Made by a program: the position numbers and the translations under genes. The notes beneath the pieces were generated by a model. It was not told the origin of the DNA. It ran no database searches and saw only the letters and a list, made by a program, of their open reading frames with translations. DNA of 64,000 nucleotides, from assembly GCA_950097015.1 (NCBI GenBank), contig CATNEN010000001.1:20823501-20887500 (forward strand). Direction: 5' to 3'. This DNA comes from Macrostomum hystrix. Its lineage: Eukaryota > Platyhelminthes > Macrostomidae. Below, in pieces: positions 58,459 through 64,000 of this stretch (the first letter of the stretch is position 1; each line of letters begins with the position of its first letter).

Positions 58459-61400
58459 ATGAGGCTGTGTTGCTCACTTTGGAAATCGCGGCAAATGCTT
58501 TTCTACCTGATATCGCTACTTGCTGCTGTACAAGTATGTACAGTGCTTTCTTGTGGGATTAGCAACAACGCGTGTCAGAACGGAGCAACGTGCAAGAAAT
58601 TAGGTCAAAGCAACCAATGCATCTGCCTTCCTGGATATCAAGGTTAGTTTGTTAACCAAAATATTCACAAATATATATTTCCTGTTAAACAACGTCTCTG
58701 CAATTTCAAATGACCGATCAATTCAAATATGCTTCCTGACTCACAGCTCGAAACCGGGTTTCTCACAAGGACGTCTCCAGTTTCTGGACTGGAAGGCTTT
58801 TTTAGCTATGACGACTTGTGGCCATTTTCCCAGCCAACAGACTTGGAGACAGACAAAATGAAGCACGATTTAAGAATGACTTATTTTACGTTTCATGCAT
58901 CGCACACCGTTTCTTATGTGAGATCTCGTTAAAAAAGCACGAAATATAAGTTACATTTCGTAACTTTCGTAACTTTCGTAAGTTACATATTAAGTTAAGT
59001 TATAAGCTTTTTATGTAATTATAGAAATTTGAGAATGGGTAGCAAAAAGAGATGAAAAAGGTAAGAGAATTAGAGAACAGAAATTCGCAGTTGCATACTA
59101 AGAAACAATACGGCAAACGTTGAAAGCAAAGCTGAATTACAAAAGCTCAGCCTTCTGCAAGACAAACAAAAATGAGCCTGAACTTAAAAAGCGTTTATTA
59201 TTAAGGCATAGCGAGGAATAAATCCACCACCCCAATAAATACCATATAGTCATTGCCATTAAAACTAATATACTATAGAGTATACGCTCGTAGACAGTCA
59301 AAATCGCAGGCAATGCAATACATATTCAACTGCTCAGCTGGCTGCTCCGGAAAGCTTGGCAATTAGCCTCTCTTTTTCTCTTGCACTCCTTGCCTTGGGT
59401 TGACAAGTCAATTTGGCAAGGTTTTTCATCATACAGTTGATAATTGACTTTAAAAATGCATCCTTTAAGTCGTCTCCTCTTGTGCACATCGTTCGGCCCA
59501 TGGAATATTTCACATCTCTATTTCACATAGAGATCACCGTCGATAAGTTAGTTGACCAGCTCGCCGAACAGCATCATTTGGTTGGCAGCACCAAGGAACT
59601 TGCTCCGAACCTCAGCGTTCTGGCGAATTTATTCTAAAATCTGCCAGCAGTGTCTTAGCAACTCAAACGCCACTTCCATCGGCATTGAAAGGCCAACGCA
59701 ATTGATTTCTTCTAGGAAGGCACACGCAGATGACGGAACAGAGGCTTTTAGTTCAACAGGCAGCAAGTTATTGGAGGCGATTAGGAGCTCTCAGCAAGAT
59801 TTGCAATTGTTCTAGCGGATAATTCTTTTGACACCGCTGGACATTGTAAATCGCTGGCATTCTGAGCTTTTGAGGCTGAACGCCCTCAGCCATTTTCCAA
59901 CTGGACCGGATTTCCTAGTGGATAGCTATATGAAGCTGACGGTATTCAGTGTTTCATGATTTGCATATCCACTTTTACGAGTATAACCGTATGCAGAGCA
60001 CTTGTACACCATTTTTTTTATTGAGATAATTAGAATGTCTTAACAGTGTTTTCGATTTTCAGTATTTTAATTAGCAGCACAGCAGTCAAGCGAAAATTCC
60101 GTCCATTTCAGAATATGTAGTCTTAAAACATCCCCTTCTGTTTGACCGATGAACGAGCGTGCAGTTTATTGCTACTCATCGTAGAGCAATTTGAAACTAG
60201 CAACAGTTAGCTGTACACCAATAAATGGTTCTTTTTTGCACATCTCGAAAACTGCGTACTCTCCACTGTGTACCCCTAAGTAATCACTATTCCTATGCCT
60301 GTCACCCTCACCGAGGTTTTTATGTGAGGACATTGTCTTGCTGCACATTTCCTCCTTCTTGAACGAACAAAAGGGCTTCTACCACCCCAATCCCACTAAC
60401 TGTTCCACCATCCCTTTTAGGGCCTCCAGATCCCCATGGCCATAACTTGTAGAAAAAATCGTGAGTTTAAAGCTCTTCTTCCAGTCCAAATGTTAACCGG
60501 AGACGTCATTAGTTTCTCAGAAGATTTGTCTCGGAGTATGGAGTGACAGCAAAGTTTGAAATTCGACAGCATACGAGTTTATGTAACTCGTGATTGGTGG
60601 CAACTATGCATCTTTAGATATTAGGATATACTTTTCTCGAATAAGAAACTGCCCGCATATTAACTTGGTGCTAATACGATGCTCGTATCTTAATCACATT
60701 TGCTAAATATCTCTAAACCGTTAAACAACTGCAGGCGACCACTGTGAAATCAACATCGATGACTGCGCCAGCCGGCCCTGCATCAACGGCCAGTGCACAG
60801 ACCTGGTGAACAGCTACAACTGCAGCTGCTACAGCGGCTGGGAGGGCTCCAACTGCAGCACCAACCATGACGACTGCTTCGCTGGCGCCTGTCTCAACGA
60901 GGGCCTGTGTCTGGACCATAATGGAACGTGAGTTCGCTTCATTATTTGGTAGTGATATAGATATCACTAAAAATCAGCTTTTTCTGAACTAATACTTTAA
61001 GTCAGTTTATCGTCCTGGGTGTAAAAATAAATGTATCAGAGTGATGATTTTCATGTTGTGAATTATTGACACATCGCCCACTATCACCCCATTGAGATTT
61101 AGAGTTGTTTCAGTGTTCGTGACTTTTGCCTCACAATCTCGGGAATGTATTTTCACAACGCGAATCACACAGCTGATTGCCTCAGTTTACAAACTTTTTT
61201 GCTTAAAGATCTGGAAATTTGTTACTATGAAGTGTAATTACTGGTTTCTATCTTCGCATGTATATCTGCTCCTGGGTTTTGATCTGCAAAGGTCTCTTTG
61301 ATTATCAAATGTCAAACGCTTCGCATTGGGAAAGTCAATCAGGCATGGCCACGAAAATACTTTCTACCTTAGTAATTATTAGCAATTAAAAAAGCAAATT

Positions 61401-64000
61401 ATATAGGGGCTGCGAAAAAAATTACTAATTATATAAAAAAATCTATATACACCTGCAAAATTATATTCACAATATCAATCTCAGCTTCAGCTGTGACTGC
61501 ACGGGAACTGGCTACTATGGCAGCAGGTGCCATATCAACATCGACGATTGCTTGGCGAATCCCTGCAAAAACGGAGCCACCTGTTTTGATGGTTTTAAAA
61601 GTTACTCATGCTCCTGTTATGACGGCTATAGTGGAAGAAACTGTTCTGAAGACTTGCTAGACTGTGTTCCTCACAAGTGCAAAAATAATGCTCTTTGCCT
61701 AGAACGCAGCAATCCAGCCCTGTACAACAACCCATTACAATGGTCGGTTCAGCTACTCCTTAGCAGCCGGATTCTTGTGTGTCTGTCCAACAGGTAGCAA
61801 ACGCGTCCTTGTGTTCTATTTTGTTTTTAGGCCAAGTATGAGCGAATACAAATATTTGCAATGCAATTGTTTGCAATTGTTTGTGAATGCAAGGGATTGT
61901 TACTGTTACTTCCATATTGTGTCACACAAATAAGCAGATTTATTTGTCCAAAGATTTAAGTTTTTCAAAGTTCAGGTCCACATCTTAGACTTGCGAAGCT
62001 ATTTCTATACGATTTAATAAATACGAGCTAAGTTTAATGAATTTTGTTTTGTGCTTCTGTTCTGCACTTTAGGCCTATTCCGTTTTCGTTGGACACTTTA
62101 GTCTCACAGCTCTTACCGAATTTATTACAAGCTAGTTTGCACTTTATGAGTCGGAAGGTTTGGAAAGTTTTTACAACTCTGGGTCTGTGATATCAGAAGC
62201 AAACGGAATACTCAAAATAATCAACTTTCATTGACTGTCTTCCTGAGTCTTTCACATTCTATTTCTAGGTCTTCAATAATTTATTCTGGGTTGTATTGAC
62301 TAACTGACTTAACACCACACATACATACAAACAGAATAATATAATTGGCTCGTTAATAGGAATAAATATGCGAGCGCTTCTTCATAGACATACGAGTATA
62401 AAAAAGACATATCTTAATAGACATATCAAACGTTGAAATCGCAAAAAACTTTCTACAAAAAAAAGAAAAAAAACTAACGACAGGTGCTTACGGGGCAACC
62501 TGCTCTGTGAACCCGGACGACTGCGTGCTGCCCGGCACCAAACAGAGCGTGTGCGCTCACGCCTCGAGCTGCACGGACGGCCTGGCCTCATTCACCTGCC
62601 ACTGCCTGCCCGGATATGAGGGCGCCAACTGCTCGGTGGACATCAACGAGTGCGAGCTGTTCCGTCAGCCGTGTCGCAACGGAGCTGTCTGCAAGGACCT
62701 GCTGGCTGACTACGCCTGCACCAACTGCCCGTCAGAGTTCGGCGGCAAGAACTGCAGCGTCAGGCTGACCGGCTGCGACTCCGCGCCGTGTCGGAATGGC
62801 GCCACCTGCGAGCCGGTTCTCTTGAGAGAGTTGCCGACACCTGAGCACGGACACCTGTGCACCTGCGCCGAAGGATGGACGGGCTCTCAGTGCAACCTCA
62901 CAACCCTGGTCTCATTCAACGGCTCCACCAGCTTCAGCGCCCTGCTCAGCATCGCAGCCTCGAGCAGCTCGGCTGACTGGACCTTCGAGCTCTCATTCCG
63001 GAGCAGTCTCACCCAGTTCGATCTTCTTCGGCTGTCCTCAGACTCGGGACTCATCCGAGTCGGTGCTCACAACTCCAGCCTCGTGCTGCTGCTGCTGAAT
63101 AGCAGCTCATCGTCTGTGATTGGTCAGACCAAGTGGCCAATCAGTGAAAGTTTGGCTGCTGCTGATTGGCTCACACTGTCAGTCAGCCTGACCAATGGCA
63201 GTGCGACACTGACTCAGACGGGGTCGTCAGGAGTGAGGCAGTCTCTCACACAGCTGGTTGACGGACTGTCGCACACATTCAAGCGAGGCTCAGTGTCAGT
63301 TCGGGTCGGAGGCGACGCAGCATCGGCCAGTGGCGGCTTCCGCGGCTGCGTGCGGGATGTGCGACTCGCGACTTCCAACTTGACATTCGTCGCCATGGAG
63401 ACCACGGTGGAGTCGAGCAACGCGACCTGGGGAGTGTGCAGTCGATCGGTGCAGTGCGGCAGCCCATGGCCCTGTGAGCTGAGCACGAGCTCGAGGTGCT
63501 TGGATGTGTGGAATGACTTTGTGTGCCAGTGCGCAGCGGACTTTGGTGGCCGCAACTGTTCCGTGCGACTTCCATCGTTCTCATTCGGACTGGGTGGCAA
63601 CGCGTCCTCAGCGAGCTTCGAGTCAGTGCCCGCCGTTTCAAGCGTGTTCGGCGGCGACTCGTGGACGATCGAGCTGAAGCTGGTGACTCTGTCTCCGAGA
63701 GCGTTTCTGATGCTGCTGGGCGACCCGAGCGACTCGGCGACTACTCCGCGACTGCTCGTCACGGTGAGTAAAGTTTACTCGTAGTCCCGGCGAATTGCTT
63801 CAGTAGTGATTTTTATACATATACCATACATACTGCTCACATTTCAGATTAACCCTGCAGGCCTTCTGTTTACCCAACTGCTGCTTAGCAACGGCTCCCT
63901 TGTCGCATCGCTAACATCCTCAGTCTCTGTGGCTACGGGGAGTTTTGTCTACGTAAGGATCTACTTATCGATCAAGGGACATGATGTTGAGATGTCTTTG
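58459..64000 (+). pseudogene. D: EGF/laminin-G receptor gene with frameshift, continues past window end
   Basis: Exons: 58459-58642, 60735-60927, 61485-61793, 62484-63763, 63848 to window end. Exon 1 encodes a signal peptide (MLFYLISLLAAVQVCTVLS) and most of one EGF, unlike the other type 1 genes. Exon 2 completes it and adds EGFs. Exon 3 carries [11 protein letters not shown], then a net 14-base loss relative to C removes the PFNG region and shifts the frame; the lost frame still reads [14 protein letters not shown]. Read through, translation stops early in exon 4 (TGA at about 62619). Exon 4 itself is intact and about 98% identical to C over 426 residues. A weak internal donor at 61781 could restore frame but would damage the EGF. 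Either a recent pseudogene, an allele, or an assembly error. Confidence 0.6.

Overview
The window is metazoan nuclear DNA. All confident genes are multi-exon with GT-AG introns, and their products are extracellular EGF/laminin-G receptors. Introns are packed with minisatellites, and there are tRNA-derived SINEs, a Ty3/gypsy relic and a LINE relic. Nothing fixes the species; a lophotrochozoan or flatworm is a low-confidence guess.

I read one tandem, same-strand cluster of six related genes, labelled A0, A1, B0, B1, C and D. I spliced them by hand. Every complete model (A1 1114 aa, B0 718 aa, B1 873 aa, C 1008 aa) closes in frame with matching intron phases, which is the main support for the exon calls. 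Type 0 genes (A0 at 315-6133, entered without its 5' exons; B0 at 22542-29680) encode a short EGF ectodomain, one membrane span and a tail of about 380 residues. That tail carries repeated tyrosine motifs (YVEPDS, YVVPDS, YLDPDN, YEMP, SEYAAVY, EYDVI), proline-rich stretches and poly-Q. Type 1 genes (A1 12708-19740; B1 37660-45489; C 50682-54957; D 58459 to beyond the window end) encode a signal peptide, many EGF modules, one or two laminin-G domains, one membrane span and a short tail. A1 has a tyrosine-rich tail ending near NYANM. B1 and C share a different tail ending in QDMFF. D carries a frameshift.

Layout: 1-6133 is the end of A0. 6134-12707 holds an unclassified insertion, EGF exon relics, a SINE and two minisatellite arrays. 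12708-19740 is A1, followed by a 19-bp array and unannotated sequence to 22541. 22542-29680 is B0. 29681-37659 is the duplicated spacer, with its 14-bp array grown to about 5.3 kb. 37660-45489 is B1. 45490-50681 is a transposon-rich spacer. 50682-54957 is C, followed by 3.3 kb of mostly featureless DNA. D runs from 58459 to the window end.

The stretch 1 to about 16.66 kb is duplicated at about 24.51-41.86 kb (A0 plus the 5' half of A1, versus most of B0 plus the 5' half of B1). After exon 5 the two type 1 genes stop matching and continue into different 3' halves. One laminin-G exon is nearly identical in A1, C and D although neighbouring exons differ, which points to gene conversion. The most interesting reading is a rapidly reshuffled family of cell-surface receptors with interchangeable ectodomains and several signalling tails. 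A role in recognition (allorecognition, adhesion or immunity) is inference only.
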